From Lewinellaceae bacterium (GTDB lineage Bacteria; Bacteroidota; Bacteroidia; Chitinophagales; Saprospiraceae), in the NCBI GenBank assembly GCA_020636215.1, contig JACJYG010000017.1, positions 1 through 45,414 of the forward strand: a DNA stretch of 45,414 bases, read 5' to 3'. Both the position numbers and the translations under genes were made by a program. The first letter of the stretch is position 1. Each line of letters begins with the position of its first letter. This document shows, piece after piece, positions 24,701 to 31,243 of this stretch. Under the pieces are notes generated by a model. The model ran no database searches. It worked only from the letters and a program-made list of their open reading frames with translations, and had not been told where the DNA came from.

Positions 24701-27334
24701 TTCCTGGACAACTTCGACAGCGACGATCTCTTCCAATTCCTTCACTACGGCATAAGTGGCCTCATCCGTCAGCAGTGCCCTCGCCCGGCTATCTTCCAGC
24801 ATATACCGCACCCCGGCCGCGGGCGCATCCGGCGCAATGGGCAGGTAAGCCGCTCCGGCTTTGAGTACGCCCAAAATGGCAATGATCATCCACTCGCTGC
24901 GCTCCAGTTGGAGGGCAATCACATCGTCCGGCCGGATGTAATAAGCCTCCCGCAGGTAATGGCCTACCTGGTTGGCTTTTTCATTCAACTCCCGGTAGGT
25001 CAGCGCTCTGTCTTCGAAAACTACGGCGATATTGTCCGGCGTCTTTTCTACCTGCTCTTCAAACAGGCAGACGACCGTCTTGTCTTGCGGATAATCAGAC
25101 TGAGTATCATTCCACTTTTCCAGCAATACCGCTTCCCGCCCGGTGAGCAGGCTGATCTCCGCTGCCGGCAGGTCCGCCTGCGTCAGTACGTCCGTCAAGA
25201 CCTGACTGAAGTGCCCGGCCGCCAGTTCCAACCATTGGCCGGGGAACAACTCCCGGCAGCCCTCCAGCTCGATCCGGGCTGGGCCGGGTTGGTTCTCTTC
25301 CCTAACGATTAAGGTAAGGGCCTCGGCCCGATGGCCATGGCCTAAAAGTTCCGAATCCAGGTTGTCCCCATTCAGTTGCAGGGCCACCGGCCTTTCATAG
25401 CGGATAGCCGCATGAAACAACGGGCGTTCCGCCGGGTTGAGGAAAGGGTAATCCAGATGGCGCAAGGCCGTCTGGTATTCTTCGCAAACCTGCTCATGGA
25501 GGCTCTGAAGGCTTTGCCCCTTTTCTACCTTGGCCATCACCGGAAGCGGCGTATCCTCAGAAGCCGGCAGGCCGACCGCTACCTGATCCACGTCGGCCAC
25601 CCGGCTGATAAATACCGCCAAAGCCGTAGCCAGGGCTGTGTCCCGGTTCCCATTTTCCGGAAAGTTCGCGCCATTATCCAGAAGAGAGGCCAATTCCGGG
25701 CTTAGTGCGATGGCATAGCGGTTGGTTTTCGTCGAATCGCCTTTTTTGGCTTTCCCATACCATTGCAGCACGCCGGGCAGGGCTTGCCCCTGCCAGTATT
25801 GCGCGCCGGCTTCATAGACGCCGCCGGGCCGGGATGCTTCCCCTCCGGTAGAACCCTTCGAGCCGGTTAAAACCGGAGGCAGTTCCGGAACCTCTCCGGC
25901 TGTCAAATGCTGCCAGGCCTCGGCCAGCCGGTTCAGTAACCATTGGAAATCTCCATTAGGGGCAATAAGCTCGTGCAACTTCAAATACCAATACCACCGC
26001 CCACTTTCTGATCGGGCCATTATGCTATCAAAACATTTTCGGCTTCTATCCAGCGGGCGCCCGGCAAAGCGGCGATCCAGTTCTTCCAGAGGCCCGCCGG
26101 TTTCCCATACTTCCACAGCTGTTTCCAAACCCGGCAATATCCGCCGTTGGGGAAACCCGCCTTCTTCCCGGTACACACAGTGCAAAAGCTCCGTTTGCCG
26201 GACTGCTTCTCCAAATGCTTTGTGAAAGGCTTTCGCCTCAACGCCGGCCGGCAGCGCAAATCGCCGGGTGGTGCTCCATATCCTATGCCCTTCCGCCCAC
26301 TGTCTCTCACCCAGCCAGGCCCGCCATTCCCGGAGGCTGAGGTTGCTCTTTTCCAACCAGTTGCGCTCTACGGCGCGGGGAATACCGGCGTCCCAATATC
26401 GCAGCCGCCCTGCCGGGCCCCGGCTGCCTTCGGTGAGTTCGAACGGCTCAGATCCTTCCTTCCACGACTCGGCGGCACGGGCCTCGATCTTTTTATGTTG
26501 GTGAAAGCGCGGGTCGCCCACCATAACCGAACCCGTCGCTTCATCCGTCATCCGTTTCTGCTTATCCCGGTAAGGGTGCAGCATATCTTCATGAAACGGT
26601 ATTTGCAGAAAACCGCACAGTTCCCGCATGGTAGCCTCCGGGCTTGTCACCAATTCCTCGAAGCGCACATGGATCTGTCGTTCCTTCGGCACGCCCTGCA
26701 AAAAAGAAAAAATGTTCTCGTGACAGATCTGCCAGGTGTATTCAGCCAGTTCCCGAGGGCGGTATCCCGTGATCGGGCCGTACAGGTCTTTATCCATGCG
26801 CAGGGACTCGATGGAGTGGGCCGTGCCGTAGGGGTGGCGGGAAAGATGGATATACCGGGCGTTTTCAAAGTATTGCTCCGCCCGCTCCAATATCCTGGGC
26901 GACATGGCGTAATGCACCGACTTGTCCACCAGTTGCCGCCCCTCGCACCACTCCTGCAGCAGGGCGTAGAATGCCGCTGTGCTCATTCCCTGCTCTTCAT
27001 ATTCCCGCAAGACAGCCCTGGCTTCCTCGGCCTCGCAGTTTTTCAGCGCCATAACTGCTCGCACCAGCCCTTCCAGCATATACGACAGGCGGATGGATAG
27101 CCCTTCTCGCCTGTTTTTGAGGTTGGAGAAAGAAAGCAGCTCCAGCTCAGGCGGCGCGAACAGCCCCGGCGAGCCGCCCAGCATCACCCGCAACAGCGTG
27201 GAGCCGGAGCGGGCCGGGCACAGAATGAAAACCGGAGACTTGGATTGTTTAGGAAAGTCAACCGCAGGATCGGACCCCAGGTCCCATTCCAGGCGGTTGT
27301 CAATGAACTGGCGAAGTTTGGTGATCTTATTCAT
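18755..27334 (-). CDS. NRPS, modules 1-2: sulfotransferase-C*-A-T-E-C-A-T
   Basis: The 2859-residue synthetase opens with a sulfotransferase-family domain (about 33-300): PARSGSTLLRV is the PAPS 5'-phosphosulfate loop and RYIHLSRHP the 3'-phosphate region. A condensation-like domain follows (about 310-720) whose HHxxxDG motif is degraded to HELIAPN, so it is probably inactive. A1 (YTSGS near 905) has pocket DASTIAAVCK, Tyr-like. Its carrier IGGDSIKAIQ and the following E domain (HHLVVDG near 1473, EGHGRED, RTVGWFTSVFPH) indicate D-Tyr. C2 (HHIILDG near 1941) follows E, so it should be a DCL-type domain. A2 (near 2398) has DVWHFSLVDK, Ser-like. The C-terminal tail after the last T domain (GNSSNIENLEEWKI) may be the acidic ligand for the TubC-type docking domain of the next protein. 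The gene starts 40 bp after the broken MbtH and shares its leader. Confidence 0.94.
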   Translation of the reverse strand: MNKITKLRQFIDNRLEWDLGSDPAVDFPKQSKSPVFILCPARSGSTLLRVMLGGSPGLFAPPELELLSFSNLKNRREGLSIRLSYMLEGLVRAVMALKNCEAEEARAVLREYEEQGMSTAAFYALLQEWCEGRQLVDKSVHYAMSPRILERAEQYFENARYIHLSRHPYGTAHSIESLRMDKDLYGPITGYRPRELAEYTWQICHENIFSFLQGVPKERQIHVRFEELVTSPEATMRELCGFLQIPFHEDMLHPYRDKQKRMTDEATGSVMVGDPRFHQHKKIEARAAESWKEGSEPFELTEGSRGPAGRLRYWDAGIPRAVERNWLEKSNLSLREWRAWLGERQWAEGHRIWSTTRRFALPAGVEAKAFHKAFGEAVRQTELLHCVYREEGGFPQRRILPGLETAVEVWETGGPLEELDRRFAGRPLDRSRKCFDSIMARSESGRWYWYLKLHELIAPNGDFQWLLNRLAEAWQHLTAGEVPELPPVLTGSKGSTGGEASRPGGVYEAGAQYWQGQALPGVLQWYGKAKKGDSTKTNRYAIALSPELASLLDNGANFPENGNRDTALATALAVFISRVADVDQVAVGLPASEDTPLPVMAKVEKGQSLQSLHEQVCEEYQTALRHLDYPFLNPAERPLFHAAIRYERPVALQLNGDNLDSELLGHGHRAEALTLIVREENQPGPARIELEGCRELFPGQWLELAAGHFSQVLTDVLTQADLPAAEISLLTGREAVLLEKWNDTQSDYPQDKTVVCLFEEQVEKTPDNIAVVFEDRALTYRELNEKANQVGHYLREAYYIRPDDVIALQLERSEWMIIAILGVLKAGAAYLPIAPDAPAAGVRYMLEDSRARALLTDEATYAVVKELEEIVAVEVVQEMDTTGRPPSTVPAFEKKRDSPSNLAYIIYTSGSTGQPKGVMVEHRGVVNMSLCQIAEFGVRETDKVLWFAAYTFDASVSEFAMAFLSGATLVVPTQQAIYQPDILLAQMGRQEVSIATLPPAYLSNLDKHSLQTLRVLITAGEKPILEQVQAWQGRLRYFNAYGPTEYSVCISTFEVLADWDQSFVPIGEPIANTEVFILNEAQHLIAIGIAGELCVGGAGLARGYLNNPELTAQKFIPHPFKPGERLYRTGDLARWLPDGNIEFLGRIDHQLKIRGYRIEAGEVEQALLEHPSVRSAVVEGRELGQGKELVAYLAAGEGGLAGTEELRWHLSERLPTYMVPSYFVELEVLPLTTSGKVDRKALPAPDVGSIASGAVYTAPRNTQEQILVDIWKAVLRREPIGIHDHFFHIGGDSIKAIQITARLAGQQLSLSIRDLLSQPTIAQLAPLLAPLKKSYPQGVQQGELPLTPIQRWFFREHLVGQHHFNQAFRFRAGERLSEAALHQALQDLLMHHDLLRSVYLEEGSRIIQRTEARMEVDMLVEDLRTASIDEERRIEEVANEAQAGFKLAAGPLFKAILFKRTEGDELLLVIHHLVVDGVSWRILIEDLDNCYSRRLAGKPVQLPAKTAPFAMWAAELEEYARSERLQAEAAYWREITGLPVSGLPISRPEGSNLSGDTAGVSFELDEAQTQQLTSGIHHAYHTEINDVLLAALSWALRATFGGDSYAVTLEGHGREDILSLDVSRTVGWFTSVFPHVLHYEEELGLHLQQAKESLRRIPKKGVGYGILRYMSEAGPGEDQAQVSFNYLGEFSEGESQEVFRYSQGSTGRAHSPGAVRHHELDVLGMIQQGKLRLSVRYNAGRMDKAQLEALMAAYKSALEEIIAHCKARRSSLHTPSDFTACGWTLGQYRQFLEANGLAAEQVADIYPLSPLQEGLLFHKLMDAESAAYLVQLALSLEGEIDLGRFKESWRRLIQMHSVLRTSFYTDGLERPVQVVCKAVELPFRYRDISHLSVEQQEQEINQFLEEDRARGFGLQEESLLRLMLFKIGKGDHRLVISNHHIILDGWSGQLLRQDWLGLYEGQTLDGEVAHAPFIAWLEAKGEEEPAAFWRDYLAGYEGESGIPTLKEGQARGQDKTWALSLSEEHTRGLEQLAARSGVSLNTAIQGIWAAILGRYNQREEVVFGMTTSGRAAGIANIERLTGLFINTIPVRIRLEAESSFRELFEQIHADSLRIREHEHYSLARIQAGWPGGGELFDHIMVFENYPVAEKGGKRELNIKQAQGYERVHYGFSLVVIPGRRLHIRLNYHTGNLSVAMVERIGGHIQEAINNILAHPDQPISRLDILPAAERDLLLYEFNDTQAGYPQDKTIIDLFEDQVERTPDNIAVVFEDKELTYRELNARVNGVAHYLRNTYSIEPDDVIALQLERSEWMITAILGVLKAGAAYLPIAPDAPAARARYMLEDSRAKALLTDEATYVVAKEQEEVVALEVIQRIDALDCSPFSVHRSPSNLAYIIYTSGSTGQPKGVMIEHQSIINRLHWMQNAYPIGKGDCILQKTPYTFDVSVWELLWWALQGAKVALLTPGAEKEPDKIIAAIDRYEVTTLHFVPSMLNAFLAYLQHFPISRETRSLRQVFTSGEALGTEHVRQFIRRIGNSAPALHNLYGPTEASVDVSYFDCRTLGDRTVVPIGKPIDNIELYIIHKQDRLAPLGVVGELCISGVGLARGYLNNPELTVRKFIPHPFKKGERLYRTGDLARWLPDGNIEFLGRIDHQLKIRGYRIEAGEVEQALLEHPSVRSAVVEGRELGEGKELVAYLVAGVRGLASTEELRIHLSERLPNYMIPSYFVELEALPLTTSGKVDRKALPAPEAGSLASGAAYVEPRNSTEAGLVEIWEEVLQRNGIGAHDNFFDLGGHSLRAMRLTSLIKKHFSVEIKLREIFAQPTVVEIADRIIKAQAVIKLKNIEGNSSNIENLEEWKI
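23830..24640. repeat. Shared Tyr A-core, copy in the upstream NRPS
   Basis: Partner of 15896-16705. The few differences between copies lie mostly near the ends (for example near 24575-24600), as expected for a conversion tract. Confidence 0.88.
24645..24668. repeat. 24-bp hairpin inside A domain, orientation 2
   Basis: Arms tcccgctttt / aaaagcggga with loop tctc, the exact inverse of the copy at 16711-16734. It is in frame and encodes part of PAFEKKRDSPSN. The stretch next to it is made of short units such as acggtgg, also seen near 10405 and 20165, so this linker is a site of repeated small insertions. Confidence 0.85.
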
Positions 27335-27374
27335 GTAATTAGGCTGTTATTCAATTGGGTTGAAAATGCTCGCA

Positions 27375-27617
27375 TCACTTTTCCCCTTCCAACTGCTTCT
27401 TGCGCCGTTCTTCCTGAATCTTCCGCACACTCAGCGGCCGCATGTCCGTCCACACCTCTTTGATATAGGCCAGGCATTCCGCCTTCGGGCCCGTTTTGCC
27501 GGCTTCCTGTCAGCCCGCCGGTACTTCCCGGCCGGCCGGCCAGATGCGGTACTGATCTTCGTGGTTCATGACTACATGATAGATACGGTTTTCGTCTTCT
27601 TGATCTTCCCAAGCCAT
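27375..27617 (-). pseudogene. MbtH-like gene interrupted by a TGA at the conserved Trp
   Basis: Read through, the frame is a full 80-residue MbtH: MAWEDQEDENRIYHVV, NHEDQYRIWP, CLAYIKEVWTDMRPLSVR. At 27510-27512 the conserved Trp of PAGW is TGA (the intact copy has TGG at this site), so translation stops after 35 residues. Everything downstream remains in frame and conserved, so the mutation is recent. It is the first gene of the NRPS operon, with the 27-bp element 113 bp upstream. The intact copy at 7316 presumably compensates. A sequencing error cannot be excluded from the window alone. Confidence 0.9.
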
Positions 27618-27689
27618 GGTGGTTATGTTTAGTATTGGAAAATTTTATTTCCCATTCGTCTAAGCCGCTCCAGGCAGCCCGTTTGCAGC

Positions 27690-27760
27690 GGCAAAATTGA
27701 GAGGTGGAAGGGATAGCGGCTTGCTCCGCTGTTTCAAATGCTTGACTGCCTGTTACAAGA
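27690..27760. repeat. Duplicated leader repeat, copy 3 (partial)
   Basis: The segment matches 7620-7690 with a few mismatches, including gcaaaattg, gaagggatagcgg, the AGCGG/CCGCT inverted repeat and the 27-bp element. It precedes the broken MbtH just as copy 2 precedes the intact one, so MbtH was duplicated together with its leader. Confidence 0.75.
27730..27756 (-). promoter_or_regulatory. Triple-hexamer regulatory element, copy 4 (NRPS operon)
   Basis: TGTTTC (27730), CTTGAC (27741), TGTTAC (27751). This is the only copy upstream of the NRPS operon, 113 bp before the broken MbtH start, so it is the best candidate control site for both NRPS genes. Confidence 0.65.
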
Positions 27761-28114
27761 GAGCGTTTTAGCCGGTTCGCCTTTTTATTTTGCGGCAAAA
27801 AGCCGCTGCCTACTCGAAAATAAATAAGTGGCCGCCTTTCGAAGCACTCAAACCGGATTCGGCGCTAAACTCCCGCCGCCAGGCCAGTATTTCTGCCTCC
27901 GTCTCCCAAAAAACGGTGGCAGGAACAGCCAACTTCGGGCGAAGGCCATAGCGCCAGGTTTCCACGGCTTCAAAAGAGGCAGATATTGTTCAAAAAGGCT
28001 GATTGAAAGGGTTTTGGGCTGTTACAGACTTGAAAAAAGATGTCCATTCACAAATAATCCCGCCAGGCCACTACTCTAATGGCATGTGAAAATATCGTAA
28101 ATCAATTCCTACTA
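27761..28114. other. Spacer with a possible decayed coding tail
   Basis: No confident gene. On the minus strand a frame ending at about 27805 reads VPATVFWETEAEILAWRREF and ends GGHLFIFE-stop. It has gene-like composition but no start and an in-frame stop about 60 codons upstream. I cannot name it; it may be a 3' remnant. Confidence 0.3.
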
Positions 28115-28288
28115 TCAGTTTTTTCTTCCTATCCGGGGTTGAAACAATACAATGAAAATGGCGATAAGCAGAGGCGTGAGAAAAATAGATAAGAGCAATA
28201 CCCCCCAAAAACCAAGGCGAGTGTTTTTCCCTGCGTAGGCGACGGCCCAACAAAAAAACAGGTAGATTGCTATTAAAATAACATCCAT
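28115..28288 (-). CDS. Small two-helix membrane protein (57 aa)
   Basis: ATG at 28288, TGA at 28115-28117. The peptide has two hydrophobic helices, VILIAIYLFFCWAVAYAG and WGVLLLSIFLTPLLIAIFIV, separated by a basic turn (KNTRLGF) and followed by a positive tail (QPRIGRKN). This looks like short Bacteroidota inner-membrane hypotheticals with a 'GK.r..GFWG' turn. There is no assigned function. It lies alone downstream of the putative MITE and about 245 bp beyond the DUF697-HhH gene, so it may be a separate transcript. Confidence 0.6.
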   Translation of the reverse strand: MDVILIAIYLFFCWAVAYAGKNTRLGFWGVLLLSIFLTPLLIAIFIVLFQPRIGRKN

Positions 28289-28320
28289 AACTCCAGAGAT
28301 CTTTTAAGAAGGCCTAGATC

Positions 28321-28500
28321 CTACTTTGTCACTTTAAAGTCCTCGTAACGCTAAGGCATTTCACGCTTGAGACAATTAAAGAGCTTACGTTCTTCTCTTT
28401 CATTTTTGTCGTATACCTTTTGTTTCAAGCAGGGCAAGACAACCGAAAAATCAAAGACACGACTTCTTTCGAACGAGCAAGGCCTAAAGTGACAAAGTAG
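28321..28500. mobile_element. Putative MITE, 180 bp with 16-bp perfect terminal inverted repeats
   Basis: The left end reads ctactttgtcacttta (28321-28336). The right end is its exact reverse complement (28485-28500). The interior has no ORF of note. The size, perfect ends and intergenic position fit a non-autonomous transposable element. I see no unambiguous target-site duplication, so the call stays tentative. Confidence 0.5.
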
Positions 28501-28532
28501 TACTAAACGGATGGTAAAAAAAGGGGCCATTT

Positions 28533-29381
28533 TTACCGGCCTCCCGTTAACTTGTCTTGTAAGGCTTTCAGCGCTTTCATATCTCCTTTTACCGCCAGTT
28601 TGGCCTGCTGCGGCCAGCTGTCCGGAGCGGCCAGATTGAAGTTGCCTTCCGCCTTATCCAGTATGGACTTGAGCGTTTCCACCTTTGCCGAAGCCAAATG
28701 CAGGAGGTCGGTGATACCGGCAGCCTTCAGTGCAGCTTCTACTTTTGGCCCGATGCCTTCGATGAGTTGCAGGTTGTTCTCATCGACCTTCGGCTGCTGC
28801 TGCAGGTCGGCCACCTGCTGTTGAAGAGCAAGGAGTTCCGAGTAAAGGGCCCGGTTCTGTTCCAGCAATTCTTTATACGTTGGCGGTTTTTGTTCGCCAT
28901 CATCAGTTGTAGCCTCTCCGGACACTTTCTTCTTCAGGCCAGCCACCATGCTTTTACCTTTTTCCAGTTCCTTTTGAAAAAATTCACGGGATTTCACGGG
29001 ATCGAAATCCAGAAGCGTTCCTCCCTCGCTGAAATGTTGCGTAAAAACACTGCCCAGGGCATACGTCGCAGCGGCGCCGGCCGCCGCCGCCGACGCTCCT
29101 CCAAAGAAAGTACCCAACCCCGGAATGATCTTGAACAAGCCGACCGCGGCCGCGTCGCCGACCAGGGTAGTGATCAGTGATTTGACCCTTTGTTCCTTGA
29201 AGTCTACTTCAAAAACACGGGCGATGTCCCGGATCATGAGCACCTGTATGCCCAACAGGGCCGCCGCATCGACGATCGGGAAGGGAATCAGGCCGGCGCC
29301 GGCGGCATAGAGGGTCCTTCGCTGAGTGATCTTCTGCGCTTCCTGACGGCGCTCTGTGCGAATTTCTTGTATATTTGACAT
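28533..29381 (-). CDS. DUF697 protein with coiled coil and helix-hairpin-helix-like C-terminus
   Basis: The protein has 282 residues. The DUF697 region (about 25-150) shows AGLIPFPIVDAAALLGIQ, VDFKEQ, LVGDAAAVGLFKIIPGLG, TYALGSVFTQHF and GGTLLDFDPVKSREFF, including two glycine/alanine-rich hydrophobic hairpins that probably insert in the membrane. A coiled coil follows (about 178-200, ELLEQNRALYSELLALQQQ). The C-terminal HhH-like module (about 205-282) has LIEGIGPKVEAALKAAGI and ends QDKLTGGR, like the module of the protein at 2364-3002. DUF697 is found in GTPase-associated and membrane proteins of unknown mechanism. It is the last gene of the SPFH-DUF697-DUF697 unit, 35 bp after its paralogue. 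Confidence 0.82.
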   Translation of the reverse strand: MSNIQEIRTERRQEAQKITQRRTLYAAGAGLIPFPIVDAAALLGIQVLMIRDIARVFEVDFKEQRVKSLITTLVGDAAAVGLFKIIPGLGTFFGGASAAAAGAAATYALGSVFTQHFSEGGTLLDFDPVKSREFFQKELEKGKSMVAGLKKKVSGEATTDDGEQKPPTYKELLEQNRALYSELLALQQQVADLQQQPKVDENNLQLIEGIGPKVEAALKAAGITDLLHLASAKVETLKSILDKAEGNFNLAAPDSWPQQAKLAVKGDMKALKALQDKLTGGR

Positions 29382-29416
29382 GGTTTGTTTTTTATCTCTT
29401 GATGGCTTTCTTTATA

Positions 29417-30061
29417 TCAACCTTTTTTCAAGGCGTCAATTTGTTCTTTCAGCTCCGCTACAGCAGCCGTCAGTTCTCTGTTGGTTTTGATCAATTCGAC
29501 CCGTTCGGTTTCTTCCTGCTCTTTCTTTTTACTGGAAAACAAGTTGCCGAACATACCTTTCTTTTCTTTTTTCACTTCTTCTTCTACTTCCGTCACATCA
29601 GAAACGAACATGCGTCCCGCTTCAAATTCTTTTTCAAAGAACTCCCGTGACTTGACAGGGTCGAAATCCAACAGGGTGCCTCCCTGGTCAAAATGCTGAG
29701 TAAACACCTTGCCGGTAGCATACGTTGCCGCAGCTGCGGTAGCCGAGGTGGTTAAGCCTCCCAGCACCGTGCCCAGGCCGGGAATTACTTTCATTACGCC
29801 GGCGGTTCCTACAGAACCTATGAGGGCGCCGATAAGAGACTTTACCAGGTTCTCTTTAAACTCCACATTGTAAAGCCTGGAAATAGACCGGATCATATTC
29901 AATTGAATGCCCAGTAAGATCGCAGCGTCAACGGCTGGGAAGGGGATCAGGCCGGCGCCGGCGGAAAACAGGGTGTTGCGAACAGTGATGCGGTCAGCAG
30001 CTTTTTTGAGCTCTTCCGTCGACTTCAGAACGGTTTGCGACGCTTGGTTTTCTTCTTTCAT
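29417..30061 (-). CDS. DUF697 protein with coiled-coil tail
   Basis: The 214-residue paralogue of the preceding entry has the same core (AGLIPFPAVDAAILLGIQ, VEFKENLVKSLIGALIG, VIPGLGTVLGG, TYATGKVFTQHFDQGG, LLDFDPVKSREFF). An acidic/basic linker (SDVTEVEEEVKKEKKGMF) and a short coiled coil at 175-212 follow. It lacks the HhH module. The linker sequence reappears at the N-terminus of the chimeric remnant at 4127-4720. It lies between the SPFH gene (185-bp gap holding several small inverted repeats) and the DUF697-HhH gene, so the proteins may act together at the membrane. Partners are inferred from position only. Confidence 0.8.
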   Translation of the reverse strand: MKEENQASQTVLKSTEELKKAADRITVRNTLFSAGAGLIPFPAVDAAILLGIQLNMIRSISRLYNVEFKENLVKSLIGALIGSVGTAGVMKVIPGLGTVLGGLTTSATAAAATYATGKVFTQHFDQGGTLLDFDPVKSREFFEKEFEAGRMFVSDVTEVEEEVKKEKKGMFGNLFSSKKKEQEETERVELIKTNRELTAAVAELKEQIDALKKG

Positions 30062-30246
30062 ACTGAATGGATATTTTGTTTATAAAAAGATGTTCATTTT
30101 TTGCTTTTTCTTTTCATGTGTGGCCTGACAAACTTGCTTAGCACTAACATTGATAAACCTTTCAAGCTACCCTGAGAGCTTGCCTGGAGGTTCTACCCTC
30201 CTTTGGAGAGCCCGCCCTAAACTCGATTCGGGGACCGTGGGAGGCT

Positions 30247-31092
30247 CTAATTCCCTCCCAGGATTACCGGCAACTCCCCGGTATCCGTACCTATAATAAC
30301 TACTTTGGCGTTGGGCGACTTTGCCAGTTCCTCTGTAGCTTCAATACCTCTCCATTGCAGAATGTTTATACCCGAAGTGTCCTGAAAATATTTGATCCCC
30401 CGGGCTTCGATGAGTTTTCGCTCTTCCTCCTTCAACTCCTTTTCAATGATGAAATCATACGCCAGCATTTCCTGCTCTTTAACCAGCTTATTGGCAATAG
30501 CCTGTTCTACGGTTTCTTCCAGGACAATATTCCTCACGATCAGGTCAATGGTCGTGATCGGATAAGAACCATCGACCTGATCTCTTACCCGGCCCAGCAT
30601 ATCGGACTGTATATCGCTACGGCTGGTGGTATATAAAGCGTCCATCCGGTAACGGCTGATCACATCTCTGGTTGCCGCAGTGACATGAGGAACAATTACC
30701 TTATCAGCATAGTCCTGCCCCAGGTCCTTGTGCATTTTGCCCAGCGAATCTGCTTCCGGGCGGTAGCGATAAGATATTTCCGCCCTTACCTGCAATCCGT
30801 CTTCGGTAAGTGCATCAATCGTATCCTGCCCGCTGATCACGCGAGTATCATAGATGTATATTTGATTCCACGGGAAGATCAAAACCAGGCCTTCATCAAA
30901 ATAGCGATCCGTTACCGTGCCTCCTTTAAGCGGCCGGAATAATACGCCTTTGTGCCCCGCTGGAATGTTGATAAGGATAAATTCCCAGAAAGCGACGATA
31001 AGCAGTAAAACGCACATAATAACGATCAGCGCCTCCATCAGGTAGGATCGTTTCATCACCTCTTCTTTTCCCGTGTTTGAAGTTTGATCCAT
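30247..31092 (-). CDS. SPFH/prohibitin-family membrane protein
   Basis: The protein has 281 residues. One N-terminal membrane helix at about 19-38 (ALIVIMCVLLLIVAFWEFIL) is followed directly by a SPFH domain: IPAGHKGVLFRPLKGGT, FDEGLVLIFPWNQIYIYDTR, LQVRAEISYRYRP. A helical stalk ends in KEEERKLIEARGIKYFQ. Prohibitin-like proteins form large rings on the inner membrane that organise lipids or proteases. The element at 31205-31231 lies 113 bp upstream, marking this as the first gene of a unit with the two DUF697 genes. It starts downstream of the peptide exporter. A role in assembling an export zone is my inference. Confidence 0.88.
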   Translation of the reverse strand: MDQTSNTGKEEVMKRSYLMEALIVIMCVLLLIVAFWEFILINIPAGHKGVLFRPLKGGTVTDRYFDEGLVLIFPWNQIYIYDTRVISGQDTIDALTEDGLQVRAEISYRYRPEADSLGKMHKDLGQDYADKVIVPHVTAATRDVISRYRMDALYTTSRSDIQSDMLGRVRDQVDGSYPITTIDLIVRNIVLEETVEQAIANKLVKEQEMLAYDFIIEKELKEEERKLIEARGIKYFQDTSGINILQWRGIEATEELAKSPNAKVVIIGTDTGELPVILGGN

Positions 31093-31204
31093 AGTGATCT
31101 TTTCCTCTCTTTTTTTCCTGGCTTATTCTCAGCAAGAATCGCTCCTCTTAACTGCTTTACCGAAAACAAAAGAATGAGATTTTATTAATAGGGCTTTGAT
31201 CATC

Positions 31205-31231
31205 TGTTACAAATATTTGACGCCATGTTAC
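31205..31231 (-). promoter_or_regulatory. Triple-hexamer regulatory element, copy 5
   Basis: TGTTAC (31205), TTTGAC (31216), TGTTAC (31226), matching the consensus at all three hexamers. It lies between the exporter stop and the SPFH start. Confidence 0.7.
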
Positions 31232-31243
31232 ATGACGTCTCCA

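Noticed and set aside
26147..27100. 317-codon plus-strand open frame opposite the sulfotransferase domain
   Set aside because: Composition is that of an antisense shadow in GC-rich DNA; the minus strand has clear PAPS-binding motifs.
27510..27512. TGA in the MbtH copy as a recoded codon (Trp or selenocysteine)
   Set aside because: TGA terminates other genes here (for example the NRPS at 18755 and a carbamoyltransferase at 38113), no selenocysteine hairpin is evident, and the intact copy has TGG. A nonsense mutation is simpler.
27331..27798. 155-codon minus-strand frame covering the broken MbtH
   Set aside because: It is a different frame from MbtH, with no recognisable motif. The MbtH frame is conserved on both sides of the TGA.
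28018..28024. Extra TGTTAC near 28019 as an eighth regulatory copy
   Set aside because: No partner hexamers occur at 11 or 21 bp on either side.
28321..28500. The 16-bp inverted repeats as a transcription terminator
   Set aside because: The arms are 148 bp apart and lack an adjacent T-run, so they do not form a terminator hairpin.
31205..31231. The 27-bp element as a Bacteroidota core promoter (-33 TTTG / -7 TAnnTTTG)
   Set aside because: Read on the transcribed strand, the hexamers do not give a consistent TAnnTTTG across copies, while the 21-bp direct repeat is invariant. An operator fits better.
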